A stretch of 64,000 nucleotides of DNA from Hydractinia symbiolongicarpus (taxonomy: Eukaryota; Cnidaria; Hydrozoa; Anthoathecata; Hydractiniidae). Within the stretch, counting starts at the first letter, position 1, and each line of letters begins with the position of its first letter. The position numbers and the translations under genes were made by a program. The notes under the pieces are model-generated. The model did no database searches, had not been told where the DNA came from, and worked only from the letters and a program-made list of their open reading frames with translations. The stretch is taken from positions 32,232,001 through 32,296,000 of the forward strand of contig NC_079882.1 of the NCBI RefSeq assembly GCF_029227915.1. The letters run 5' to 3'. This document shows, in pieces, positions 25,124-36,932 of the stretch.

Positions 25124-26543
25124 TTGTATACATTCGACTATACGGGCCGAGTCCGGGATTTACGGGAAGTCGCGGGTTTTCGTTTGCCGGCGATTAAGCA
25201 ACTTTCATTAAACGTCTCATCAAAAATGAAAACATTTTTTCAAAATACAAGTCTCATGGGCTTTAGTGGTGAAATAATAATTTTAAAAATCGTTCGGGAA
25301 ATGAGTTTACACCCCGGGTACTTTCTTTGTATACTTTTGACTATACGGGCCGAGTCTGGGATTTACGGGAAATCGCAGGTTTTCGTTTGCCGGCGATTAA
25401 ACTTCTTTTATTCAGCGTCTCATCAAAAATGAAAACATTTTTGAAAACTACAAGTCTCATGCGTTTTAGTGGTGAAAAAATAACTTAAAAAATCGTTCGG
25501 GAAATCAGTTTACTCCCTGGGTACTTTCTTTGTATACTTTTGACTATACGGGCTGAGTCCGGGATTTACGGGAAGTTGCGGGTTTTCGTTTGCCGGCGAT
25601 TAAACTTCTTTTATTCAGCGTCTCATCAAAAATGAAAATATCTTTAAATGCTACAAGTCTCATGGGGTTTAGTGGTGAAATAATAATTTCAAAAATCGTT
25701 GGGGAAATGAGTTTACACCCTGGGTACTTTCTTTGTATACTTTTGACTATACGGGCCGACTTGGGATTTACGGGAAATCGCAGGTTTTCGTTTGCCGGCG
25801 ATTAAACTTCTTTTATTCAGCGTCTCATCAAAAATGAAAACATTTTTGAAAACTACAAGTCTCATGCGTTTTAGTGTTGAAAAAATAAATTAAGAAATCG
25901 CTCTGGAAATGAGTTTACTCACAGGGTACTTTTTTTGTATACATTCAAATATACGGGCCAAGCCGGGGATTTACGGGAAATTGCGGGTTTTCGTTTGCCG
26001 GCGATTAAACCTCTTTCATTAGGCGTCTCATCAAAAATGAAAACATTTTTGAAAACTGCAAGTCTCATGCGTTTTAGTGGTGAAAAGATAATTGAAAAAA
26101 TCGTTTGGGAAATGAGTTTACTCCCTGGGTACTTTCTTTGTATACTTTTGACTATACGGGCCGAGTCCGTGATTTACGGGAAGACGCGGGTTTTCGTTTG
26201 CCGGCAATTAAACTTCTTTTATTCAGCGTCTCATCAAAAATGAAAACATTTCTGAAAACTACAAGTCTCATGCGTTTTAGTGGTGAAAAAATAATTTAAA
26301 AATTCGTTCGAGAAATGAGTTTACTCACAGGGTACTTTCTTTGTATACATTCGACTATACGGGCCAAGCCCGGGATTTACGGGAAATCGCGGGTTTTCGT
26401 TTGCCGGCGATTAAACAACTTTCATTAAGCGTCTCATCAAAAATAAAAACATTTCTGAAAACTACAAGTCTCATGCGTTTTAGTGGTGAAAAAATAATTT
26501 AAAAAATCGTTCGGGAAGTGAGTTTACTCCCTGGGTACTTTCT
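25124..26543 (+). repeat. Seven-monomer stretch between 1,118-bp units
   Basis: No truncated monomer occurs here. Markers are an ATTCGACTATACGGGCCGAG mosaic monomer, TTTTTTCAAAATAC near 25235, GAAATCAGTTTACTCC near 25503, CGACTTGGG near 25758 and AAGAAATCGCTCTGG near 25894. All recur in the same order at about 29897-30950, an offset of 4,773 bp. This shows that the larger segment, not just the short unit, was duplicated. Confidence 0.87.
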
Positions 26544-27661
26544 TTGTATACTTTTGACTATGCGGGCCGAGTCCAGGGTTTACGGGAAATGGCGGTTTTT
26601 CGTTTGCCGGCGATTAAACTTCTTTTATTCAGCGTCTCATCAAAAATGAAAACATTTTTGAAAACTACAAGTCTCAAGCGTTTTAGTGGTGAAAAGATAA
26701 TTCAAAAAATCGTTTTGGAAATGAGTTTACTCACAGGGTACTTTCTTTGTATACATTCGACTATACGGGCCAAGCCCGGGATTTACGGGAAATCGCGGGT
26801 TTTCGTTTGCCGGCGATTAAACCACTTTTATTAGGCGTCTCATCAAAAATGAAAACATTTCTGAAAACTACAAGTCTCATGCGTTTTAGTGGTGTAAAAA
26901 TAATTTAAAAATTCGTTCAGGAAATGAATTTACTCACAGGGTACTTTCTTTGTGTACATTCGACTATACGGGCCAAGCCCGGGAATTACGGGAAGTCGCG
27001 GGTTTTCGTTTGCCGGCGATTAAACAACTTTTATTAAGCGTCTCATCAAAAAAGAAAACATTTCTGAAAACTACAAGTCTCATGCGTTTTAGTGGTGAAA
27101 ATTAATTTAAAAAATCGTTCGGGAAATGAGTTTACACCCTGGGTACTTTCTTTGTATACTTTTGACTATACGGGCCGACTCGGGATTTACGGGAAATCGC
27201 AGGTTTTCGTTTGCCGGCGATTAAACTTCTTTTATTCAGCGTCTCATCAAAAATGAAAATATACTTTTGACTATACGGGCCGACTCGGGATTTACGGGAA
27301 ATCGCAGGTTTTCGTTTGCCGGCGATTAAACTTCTTTTATTCAGCGTCTCATCAAAAATGAAAATATTTTTAAATACTACAAGTCTCATGGGCTTTAGTG
27401 GTGAAATAATAATTTAAAAAATCGTTCGGGAAATGAGTTTACACCCTGGGTACTTTCTTTGTATACTTTTGACTATACGGGGCGAGTCCGGGATTTACGG
27501 GAAATTGCAGGTTTTCGTTTGCCGGCGATTAAACTTCTTTTATTCAGCGTCTCATCAAAAATGAAAACATTTTTGAAAACTACAAGTCTCATGCGTTTTA
27601 GTGGTGAAAAAATAATTTAAAAAATCGTTCGGGAAGTGAGTTTACTCCCTGGGTACTTTCT
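26544..27661 (+). repeat. 1,118-bp unit, copy 3
   Basis: Five monomers plus one truncated monomer (27260-27364), in the same order as copy 1. It is joined on its left to an AAATAAAAACATTTCTG monomer (near 26450), which also occurs at about 31013. An exchange therefore placed this unit inside the 4,773-bp duplication. Confidence 0.88.
27260..27364 (+). repeat. Truncated monomer 4 (105 bp)
   Basis: Same junction, inside the third 1,118-bp unit. Confidence 0.92.
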
Positions 27662-28779
27662 TTGTATACTTTTGACTATGCGGGCCGAGTCCAGGGTTTA
27701 CGGGAAATGGCGGTTTTTCGTTTGCCGGCGATTAAACTTCTTTTATTCAGCGTCTCATCAAAAATGAAAACATTTTTGAAAACTACAAGTCTCAAGCGTT
27801 TTAGTGGTGAAAAGATAATTCAAAAAATCGTTTTGGAAATGAGTTTACTCACAGGGTACTTTCTTTGTATACATTCGACTATACGGGCCAAGCCCGGGAT
27901 TTACGGGAAATCGCGGGTTTTCGTTTGCCGGCGATTAAACCACTTTTATTAGGCGTCTCATCAAAAATGAAAACATTTCTGAAAACTACAAGTCTCATGC
28001 GTTTTAGTGGTGTAAAAATAATTTAAAAATTCGTTCAGGAAATGAATTTACTCACAGGGTACTTTCTTTGTGTACATTCGACTATACGGGCCAAGCCCGG
28101 GAATTACGGGAAGTCGCGGGTTTTCGTTTGCCGGCGATTAAACAAGTTTTATTAAGCGTCTCATCAAAAAAGAAAACATTTCTGAAAACTACAAGTCTCA
28201 TGCGTTTTAGTGGTGAAAATTAATTTAAAAAATCGTTCGGGAAATGAGTTTACACCCTGGGTACTTTCTTTGTATACTTTTGACTATACGGGCCGACTCG
28301 GGATTTACGGGAAATCGCAGGTTTTCGTTTGCCGGCGATTAAACTTCTTTTATTCAGCGTCTCATCAAAAATGAAAATATACTTTTGACTATACGGGCCG
28401 ACTCGGGATTTACGGGAAATCGCAGGTTTTCGTTTGCCGGCGATTAAACTTCTTTTATTCAGCGTCTCATCAAAAATGAAAATATTTTTAAATACTACAA
28501 GTCTCATGGGCTTTAGTGGTGAAATAATAATTTAAAAAATCGTTCGGGAAATGAGTTTACACCCTGGGTACTTTCTTTGTATACTTTTGACTATACGGGG
28601 CGAGTCCGGGATTTACGGGAAATTGCAGGTTTTCGTTTGCCGGCGATTAAACTTCTTTTATTCAGCGTCTCATCAAAAATGAAAACATTTTTGAAAACTA
28701 CAAGTCTCATGCGTTTTAGTAGTGAAAAAATAATTTAAAAAATCGTTCGGGAAGTGAGTTTACTCCCTGGGTACTTTCT
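27662..28779 (+). repeat. 1,118-bp unit, copy 4
   Basis: This matches copy 3 at 1,118 bp and copy 1 at 4,773 bp. It contains the truncated monomer at 28378-28482. A private AACAAGTTTTATTAAG near 28142 replaces AACAACTTTTATTAAG. The change TTTTAGTAGTG near 28716 is shared with copy 1 (near 23943), which supports copy-1 ancestry. Confidence 0.88.
28378..28482 (+). repeat. Truncated monomer 5 (105 bp)
   Basis: Same junction, 1,118 bp after copy 4 and 4,773 bp after copy 2. Confidence 0.92.
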
Positions 28780-29896
28780 TTGTATACTTTTGACTATGCG
28801 GGCCGAGTCCAGGGTTTACGGGAAATGGCGGTTTTTCGTTTGCCGGCGATTAAACTTCTTTTATTCAGCGTCTCATCAAAAATGAAAACATTTTTGAAAA
28901 CTACAAGTCTCAAGCGTTTTAGTGGTGAAAAGATAATTCAAAAAATCGTTTTGGAAATGAGTTTACTCACAGGGTACTTTCTTTGTATACATTCGACTAT
29001 ACGGGCCAAGCCCGGGATTTACGGGAAATCGCGGGTTTTCGTTTGCCGGCGATTAAACCACTTTTATTAGGCGTCTCATCAAAAATGAAAACATTTCTGA
29101 AAACTACAAGTCTCATGCGTTTTAGTGGTGTAAAAATAATTTAAAAATTCGTTCAGGAAATGAATTTACTCACAGGGTACTTTCTTTGTATACATTCGAC
29201 TATACGGGCTAAGCCCGGGATTTACGGGAAGTCGCGGGTTTTCGTTTGCCGGCGATTAAACAACTTTTATTAAGCGTCTCATCAAAAAAGAAAACATTTC
29301 TGAAAACTACAAGTCTCATGCGTTTTAGTGGTGAAAATTAATTTAAAAAATCGCTCGGGAAATGAGTTTACACCCTGGGTACTTTCTTTGTATACTTTTG
29401 ACTATACGGGCCGACTCGGGATTTACGGGAAATCGCAGGTTTTCGTTTGCCGGCGATTAAACTTCTTTTATTCAGCGTCTCATCAAAAATGAAAATATAC
29501 TTTTGACTATACGGGCCGACTCGGGATTTACGGGAAATCGCAGGTTTTCGTTTGCCGGCGATTAAACTTTTTTTATTCAGCGTCTCATCAAAAATGAAAA
29601 TATCTTTAAATACTACAAGTCTTATGGGCTTTAGTGGTGAAATAATAATTTAAAAAATCGTTCGTGAAATGAGTTTACACCCTTGGTACTTTCTTTGTAT
29701 ACTTTTGACTATACGGGCCGACTCGGGATTTACGGGAAATCGCAGGTTTTCGTTTGCCGGCGATTAAACTTCTTTTATTCAGCGTCTCATCAAAAATGAA
29801 AACATTTTTGAAAACTACAAGTCTCATGCGTTTTAGTGTTGAAAAAATAAATTAAAAAATCGTTCTGGAAATGAGTTTACTCACAGGGTACTTTCT
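28780..29896 (+). repeat. 1,118-bp unit, copy 5
   Basis: This is the near-perfect counterpart of 24007-25123, including GGGCTAAGCCC near 29207, TCGCTCGGG near 29351, the truncated monomer (29496-29600) and the ACCCTTGGTAC monomer near 29679. Confidence 0.88.
29496..29600 (+). repeat. Truncated monomer 6 (105 bp)
   Basis: Same junction, 1,118 bp after copy 5 and 4,773 bp after copy 3. It carries the TTTTTTTATTCAG change of copy 3, which confirms descent by the larger duplication. It is the last truncated monomer seen; none occurs from 29.6 kb to the end. Confidence 0.92.
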
Positions 29897-30950
29897 TTGT
29901 ATACATTCGACTATACGGGCCGAGTCCGGGATTTACGGGAAGTCGCGGGTTTTCGTTTGCCGGCGATTAAGCAACTTTCATTAAACGTCTCATCAAAAAT
30001 GAAAACATTTTTTCAAAATACAAGTCTCATGGGCTTTAGTGGTGAAATAATAATTTAAAAAATCGTTCGGGAAATGAGTTTACACCCCGGGTACTTTCTT
30101 TGTATACTTTTGACTATACGGGCCGAGTCTGGGATTTACGGGAAATCGCAGGTTTTCGTTTGCCGGCGATTAAACTTCTTTTATTCAGCGTCTCATCAAA
30201 AATGAAAACATTTTTGAAAACTACAAGTCTCATGCGTTTTAGTGGTGAAAAAATAACTTAAAAAATCGTTCGGGAAATCAGTTTACTCCCTGGGTACTTT
30301 CTTTGTATACTTTTGACTATACGGGCTGAGTCCGGGATTTACGGGAAGTTGCGGGTTTTCGTTTGCCGGCGATTAAACTTCTTTTATTCAGCGTCTCATC
30401 AAAAATGAAAATATCTTTAAATGCTACAAGTCTCATGGGGTTTAGTGGTGAAATAATAATTTAAAAAATCGTTGGGGAAATGAGTTTACACCCTGGGTAC
30501 TTTCTTTGTATACTTTTGACTATACGGGCCGACTTGGGATTTACGGGAAATCGCAGGTTTTCGTTTGCCGGCGATTAAACTTCTTTTATTCAGCGTCTCA
30601 TCAAAAATGAAAACATTTTTGAAAACTACAAGTCTCATGCGTTTTAGTGTTGAAAAAATAAATTAAGAAATCGCTCTGGAAATGAGTTTAGTCACAGGGT
30701 ACTTTTTTTGTATACATTCAAATATACGGGCCAAGCCCGGGATTTACGGGAAATTGCGGGTTTTCGTTTGCCGGCGATTAAACCTCTTTCATTAGGCGTC
30801 TCATCAAAAATGAAAACATTTTTGAAAACTGCAAGTCTCATGCGTTTTAGTGGTGAAAAGATAATTGAAAAAATCGTTTGGGAAATGAGTTTACTCCCTG
30901 GGTACTTTCTTTGTATACTTTTGACTATACGGGCCGAGTCCGTGATTTAC
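29897..30950 (+). repeat. Counterpart of 25124-26170 (offset 4,773 bp)
   Basis: This repeats TTTTTTCAAAATAC near 30008, GAAATCAGTTTACTCC near 30276, CGACTTGGG near 30531 and AAGAAATCGCTCTGG near 30667. The match stops near 30950. There the sequence jumps to the GATTAAACAAC/AAATAAAAAC monomer that copy 1 reaches one monomer later, so one or two monomers were lost or gained at this border. Confidence 0.87.
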
Positions 30951-32273
30951 GGGAAATCGCGGGTTTTCGTTTGCCGGCGATTAAACAACTTTCATTAAGC
31001 GTCTCATCAAAAATAAAAACATTTCTGAAAACTACAAGTCTCATGCGTTTTAGTGGTGAAAATTAATTTAAAAAATCGTTCGAGAAATGAGTTTACTCTC
31101 TGGGTACTTTCTTTGTATACTTTTGACTATACGGGCCGAGTCCGGGATTTACAGGAAGTCGCGGGTTTTCGTTTGCCGGCAATTAAACTTCTTTTATTCA
31201 GCGTCTCATCAAAAATAAAAACATTTTTAAAAACTACAAGTCTCATGGGCTTTAGTGGTGAAATAATAATTTAAAAAATCGTTCAGGAAATGAGTTTACA
31301 CCCCGGGTTCTTTCTTTGTATACTTTTGACTATACGGGCCGAGTCCGGGATTTTCGGGAAATCGCAGGTTTTTGTTTGCCGGCAATTAAACTTCTTTTAT
31401 TCAGCGTCTCATCAAAAATGAAAACATTTTTGAAAACTACAAGTCTCATGCGTTTTAGTGGTGAAAAAATAATTTAAAAAATCGTTCGGGAAATGAGTTT
31501 ACTCCCTGGGTACTTTCTTTGTATACTTTTGACTAAACGGGCTGAGTCCGGGATTTACGGGAAGTCGCGGGTTTTCGTTTACCGGCGATTAAACTTCTTT
31601 CATTCAGCGTCTCATCAAAAATGAAAATATATTTAAATCCTACAAGTCTCATGGGCTTTAGTGGTGAAATAATAATTTAAAAAATCGTTCGGAAAATGAG
31701 TTTACTCTCTGGGTACTTTCTTTGTATACTTTTGACTATACGGGCCGAGTCCGGGATTTGCGGGAAGTCGCGGGTTTTCGTTTGCCGGCAATTAAACTTC
31801 TTTTATTCAGCGTATCATCAAAAATAAAAACATTTTTAAAAACTACAAGTCTCATGGGCTTTAGTGGTGAAATAATAATTTAAAAAATCGTTCAGGAAAT
31901 GAGTTTACACCTCGGGTACTTTCTTTGTATACTTTTGACTATACGGGCCGAGTCCGGGATTTACGGGAAATCGCAGGTTTTTGTTTGCCGGCGATTAAAC
32001 TTCTTTTATTCAGCGTCTCATCAAAAATGAAAACATTTTTGAAAACTACAAGTCTCATGCGTTTTAGTGGTGAAAAAATAATTTAAAAAATCGTTCGGGA
32101 AATGAGTTTACTCCCTGGGTACTTTCTTTGTATACTTTTGACTATACGGGCCGACTCGGGATTTACGGGAAATCGCAGGTTTTCGTTTGCCGGCGATTAA
32201 ACTTCTTTTATTCAGCGTCTCATCAAAAATGAAAACATTTTTGAAAACTACAAGTCTCATGCGTTTTAGTGGT
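30951..32273 (+). repeat. Transitional monomers after the 1,118-bp array
   Basis: About six to seven monomers. An AAATAAAAACATTTTTAAAAAC + TCTCTGGG + TTACAGG monomer (near 31095) has a relative near 31705 with GATTTGCGGG, giving a step of about 608 bp. Private changes include GACTAAACGGG near 31532, GCGTATCATC near 31809 and TTTCGGG near 31352. No insertion was seen. Confidence 0.72.
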
Positions 32274-32881
32274 GAAAAAAAAATTTAAAAAATCGTTCGG
32301 GAAATGAGTTTACTCCCTGGGTACTTTCTTTGTATACATTCGACTATACGGGCCAAGCCCGGGATTTACGGGAAATCGCGGGTTTTCGTTTGCCGGCGAT
32401 TAAACCACTTTTATTAAGCGTCTCATCAAAAATAAAAACATTTCTGAAAATTACAAGTCTCATGCGTTTTAGTGGTGAAAAGATAATTTAAAAATTCGTT
32501 CGAGAAATGAGTTTACTCACAGGGTACTTTCTTTGTATACATTCGACTATACGGGCCAAGCCCGGGATTTACGGGAAATCGCGGGTTTTCGTTTGCCGGT
32601 GATTAAACAACTTTCATTAAGCGTCCCATCAAAAATGAAAACATTTCTGAAAACTACAAGTCTCATGCGTTTTAATGGTGAAAATTAATTTAAAAAATCG
32701 TTCGGGAAATGACTTTACTCCCTGGGTACTTTCTTTGTGTACTTTTGACTATACGGGCCGAGTCCGGGATTTACGGGAAGTCGCGGGTTTTCGTTTGCCG
32801 GCAATTAAACTTCTTTTATTCAGCGTCTCATCAAAAATGAAAACATTTTTAAAAACTACAAGTCTCATGGGCTTTAGTGGT
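32274..32881 (+). repeat. Recurrent three-monomer block (608 bp), copy 1
   Basis: The block has a poly-A start (GAAAAAAAAATTT) with TCCCTGGG/ATTCG/CCACTTTTATTAAG and AAATAAAAACATTTCTG. Next is an AAGATAATTT/AAATTCG monomer with CCGGTGATTAAACAAC. Last is a TTTTAATGGTGAAAATTAA/B-type monomer. This ordered trio returns four more times before 41.2 kb. Confidence 0.82.
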
Positions 32882-33894
32882 GAAATAATACTTTAAAAAA
32901 TCGTTCGGGAAATGAGTTTACTCACAGGGTACTTTCTTTGTATACATTCGACTATACGGGCCAAGCCCGGGATTTACGGGAAATCGCGGGTTTTCGTTTG
33001 CCGGCGATTAAACCTCTTTCATTAATCGTCTCATCAAAAATGAAAACATTTTTGAAAACTACAAATCTCATGCGTTTTAGTGGTGAAAATTAATTTAAAA
33101 TATCGTTTGGGAAATGAGTTTACTCCCTGGGTACTTTCTTTGTATACTTTTGACTATACGGGCTGAGTCCGGGATTTACAGGAAGACGCGGATTTTCGTT
33201 TGCCGGTAATTAAACTTCTTTTATTCAGCGTCTCATCAAAAATGAAAACATTTTTAAAAACTACAAGTCTCATGCGTTTTAGTGGTGAAAAAATAATTTA
33301 AAAATTCGTTCGGGAAATGAGTTTACTCACTGGGTACTTTCTTTGTATACATTCGACTATACGGGCCAAGCCCGGGATTTACGGGACATCGCGGGTTTTC
33401 GTTTGTCGGCGATTAAACAACTTTTATTAAGCGTCTCATCAAAAATGAAAACATTTCTGAAAACTACAAGTCTCATGCGTTTTAGTGGTGAAAATTAATT
33501 TAAAAAATCGTTCGGGAAATGAGTTTACTCCCTGGGTACTTTCTTTGTATACTTTTGACTATACGGGCCGAGTCCGGGATTTACGGGAAGTCGCGGGTTT
33601 TCGTTTGCCGGCAATTAAACTTCTTTTATTCAGCGTCTCATCAAAAATGAAAACATTTTTAAAAACTACAAGTCTCATGGGCTTTAGTGGTGAAATAATA
33701 ATTTAAAAAATCGTTCGGGAAATGAGTTTACAACCCGGGTACTTTCTTTGTACACTTTTGACTATACGGGCCGAGTCCGGGATTTACGGGAAATCGCAGG
33801 TTTTTGTTTGCCGGCGATTAAACTCCTTTTATTCAGCGTCTCATCAAAAATGAAAACATTTTTGAGAACTACAAGTCTGATGCGTTTCAGTGGT

Positions 33895-34502
33895 GAAAAA
33901 AAAATTTAAAAAATCGTTCGGAAAATGAGTTTACTCCCTGGGTACTTTCTTTGTATACATTCGACTATACGGGCCAAGCCCGGGATTTACGGGAAATCGC
34001 GGGTTTTCGTTTGCCGGCGATTATACCACTTTTATTAAGCGTCTCATCAAAAATAAAAACATTTCTGAAAACTACAAGTCTCATGCGTTTTAGTGGTGAA
34101 AAGATAATTTAAAAATTCGTTCGGGAAATGAGTTTACTCACAGGGTACTTTCTTTGTATACATTTGACTATACGGGCCAAGCCCGGGATTTACGGGAAAT
34201 CGAGGGTTTTCGTTTGCCGGTGATTAAACAACTTTCATTAAGCGTCTCATCAAAAATGAAAACATTTCTGAAAACTACAAGTCTCATGCGTTTTAATGGT
34301 GAAAATTAATTTAAAAAATCGTTCGGGAAATGAGTTTACTCCCTGGGTACTTTCTTTGTATACTTTTGACTATACGGGCCGAGTCCGGGATTTTCGGGAA
34401 GTCGCGGGTTTTCGTTTGCCGGCAATTAAACTTCTTTTATTCAGCGTCTTATCAAAAATAAAAACATTTTTGAAAACTACAAGTCTCATGCGTTTTAGTG
34501 GT
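33895..34502 (+). repeat. Recurrent three-monomer block, copy 2
   Basis: Same trio 1,621 bp (eight monomers) after copy 1. Private changes: GATTATACCAC near 34019, AAATCGAGGG near 34198 and GATTTTCGGG near 34390. Confidence 0.82.
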
Positions 34503-36325
34503 GAAAAAATAATTTAAAAAATCGTTCGGGAAATGAGTTTACTCCCTGGGTACTTTCTTTGTATACTTTTGACTATACGGGCTGAGTCCGGGATTTACGG
34601 GACATCGCGGGTTTTCGTTTGCCGGCGATTAAACTTCTTTTATTCAGCGTCTCATCAAAAATGAAAATATATTTAAATACTACAAGTCTCATGGGCTTTA
34701 GTGGTGAAATAATAATTTAAAAAATCGTTCGGGAAATGAGTTTACACCCTGGGTACTTTCTTTGTATACATTCGACTATACGGGCCAAGCCCGGGATTTA
34801 CGGGAAATCGCGGGTTTTCGTTTGCCGGCGATTAAACAACTTTTATTAAGCGTCTCATCAAAAATGAAAACATTTCTGAAAACTACAAGTCTCATGGGCT
34901 TTAGTGGTGAAATAATAATTTAAAAAATCGTTCGGGAAATGAGTTTACACCCCGGGTACTTTCTTTGTACACTTTTGACTATACGGGCCGAGTCCGGGAT
35001 TTACGGGAAATCGCAGGTTTTTGTTTGCCGGCGATTAAACTTCTTTTATTCAGCGTCTCATCAAAAATGAAAACATTTTTGAAAACTACAAGTCTCATGC
35101 GTTTTAGTGGTGAAAAAATAATTTAAAAAATCATTCGGGAAATGAGTGTACTCCCTGGGTACTTTCTTTGTATACTTTTGACTATACGGGCTGAGTCCGG
35201 GATTTACGGGACATCGCGGGTTTTCGTTTGCCGGCGATTAAACTTCTTTTATTCAGCGTCTCATCAAAAATGAAAATATATTTAAATACTACAAGTCTCA
35301 TGGGCTTTAGTGGTGAAATAATAATTTAAAAAATCGTTCGGGAAATGAGTTTACACCCTGGGTACTTTCTTTGTATACTTTTGACTATACCGGCCGACTC
35401 GGGATTTACGGAAAATCGCAGGTTTTCGTTTGCCGGCGATTAAACAACTTTTATTAAGCGTCTCATCAAAAATGAAAACATTTCTGAAAACTACAAGTCT
35501 CATGCGTTTTAGTGGTGAAAATTAATTTAAAAAATCGTTCGGGAAATCAGTTTACTCCCTGGGTACTTTCTTTGTATACTTTTGACTATACGGGCCGAGT
35601 CCAGGATTTACGGGAAGTCGCGGGTTTTCGTTTGCCGGCAATTAAACTTCTTTTATTCAGCGTCTCATCAAAAATGAAAATATATTTAAATACTACAAGT
35701 CTCATGGGCTTTAGTGGTGAAATAATAATTTAAATAATCGTTCGGGAAATGAGTTTACACCCTGAGTACTTTCTTTGTATACTTTTGACTATACGGGCCG
35801 ACTCGGGATTTACGGAAAATCGCAGGTTTTCGTTTGCCGGCGATTAAACAACTTTTATTAAGCGTCTCATCAAAAATGAAAACATTTCTGAAAACTACAA
35901 GTCTCATGCGTTTTAGTGGTGAAAATTAATTTAAAAAATCGTTCGGGAAATGAGTTTACTCCCTGGGTACTTTCTTTGTATACTTTTGACTATACGGGCC
36001 GAGTCCGGGATTTACGGGAAGTCGCGGGTTTTCGTTTGCCGGCAATTAAACTTCTTTTATTCAGCGTCTCATCAAAAATGAAAACATTTTTAAAAACTAC
36101 AAGTCTCATGCGTTTTAGTGTTGAAAAAATAAATTAAAAAATCGTTCTGGAAATGAGTTTACTCACAGGGTACTTTCTTTGTATACATTCGACTATACGG
36201 GCCAAGCCCGGGATTTACGGGAAATCGCGGGTTTTGGTTTGCCGGAGATTAAACCTCTTTCATTAAGCGTCTCATCAAAAATGAAAACATTTTTGAAAAC
36301 TACAAGTCTCATGCGTTTTAGTGGT
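34503..36325 (+). repeat. Nine monomers with two-monomer echo
   Basis: A TACGGAAAATCGCAGG + GATTAAACAACTTTTATT mosaic monomer at about 35405 recurs at about 35810 (405 bp, two monomers). Monomers with GGCTGAGTCC + GGGACATCGCGGG and AAATATATTTAAATAC recur near 34580 and 35190. Nothing but satellite is present. Confidence 0.72.
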
Positions 36326-36932
36326 GAAAAAAAAATTTAAAAAATCGTTCGGAAAATGAGTTTACTCCCTGGGTACTTTCTTTGTATACATTCGACTATA
36401 CGGGCCAAGCCCGGGATTTACGGGAAATCGCGGGTTTTCGTTTGCCGGCGATTAAACCACTTTTATTAGGCGTCTCATCAAAAATAAAAACATTTCTGAA
36501 AACTACAAGTCTCATGCGTTTTAGTGGTGAAAAGATAATTTAAAAATTCGTTCGGGAAATGAGTTTACTCACAGGGTACTTTCTTTGTATACATTTGACT
36601 ATACGGGCCAAGCCCGGGATTTACGGGAAATCGCGGGTTTTCGTTTGCCGGTGATTAAACAACTTTCATTAAGCGTCTCATCAAAAATGAAAACATTTCT
36701 GAAAACTACAAGTCTCATGCGTTTTAATGGTGAAAATTAATTTAAAAAATCGTTCGGGAAATGAGTTTACTCCCTGGGTACTTTCTTTGTATACTTTTGA
36801 CTATACGGGCCGAGCCCGGGATTTACGGGAAGTCGCGGGTTTTCGTTTGCCGGCAATTAAACTTCTTTTATTCAGCGTCTCATCAAAAATGAAAACATTT
36901 TTAAAAACTACAAGTCTCATGGGCTTTAGTGA
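36326..36932 (+). repeat. Recurrent three-monomer block, copy 3
   Basis: Same trio. Its left neighbour (GTGTTGAAAAAATAAATT, CCGGAGATTAAACC, 36120-36290) is repeated at 38146-38320, so the duplicated unit is larger (offset 2,026 bp, ten monomers). Confidence 0.82.
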
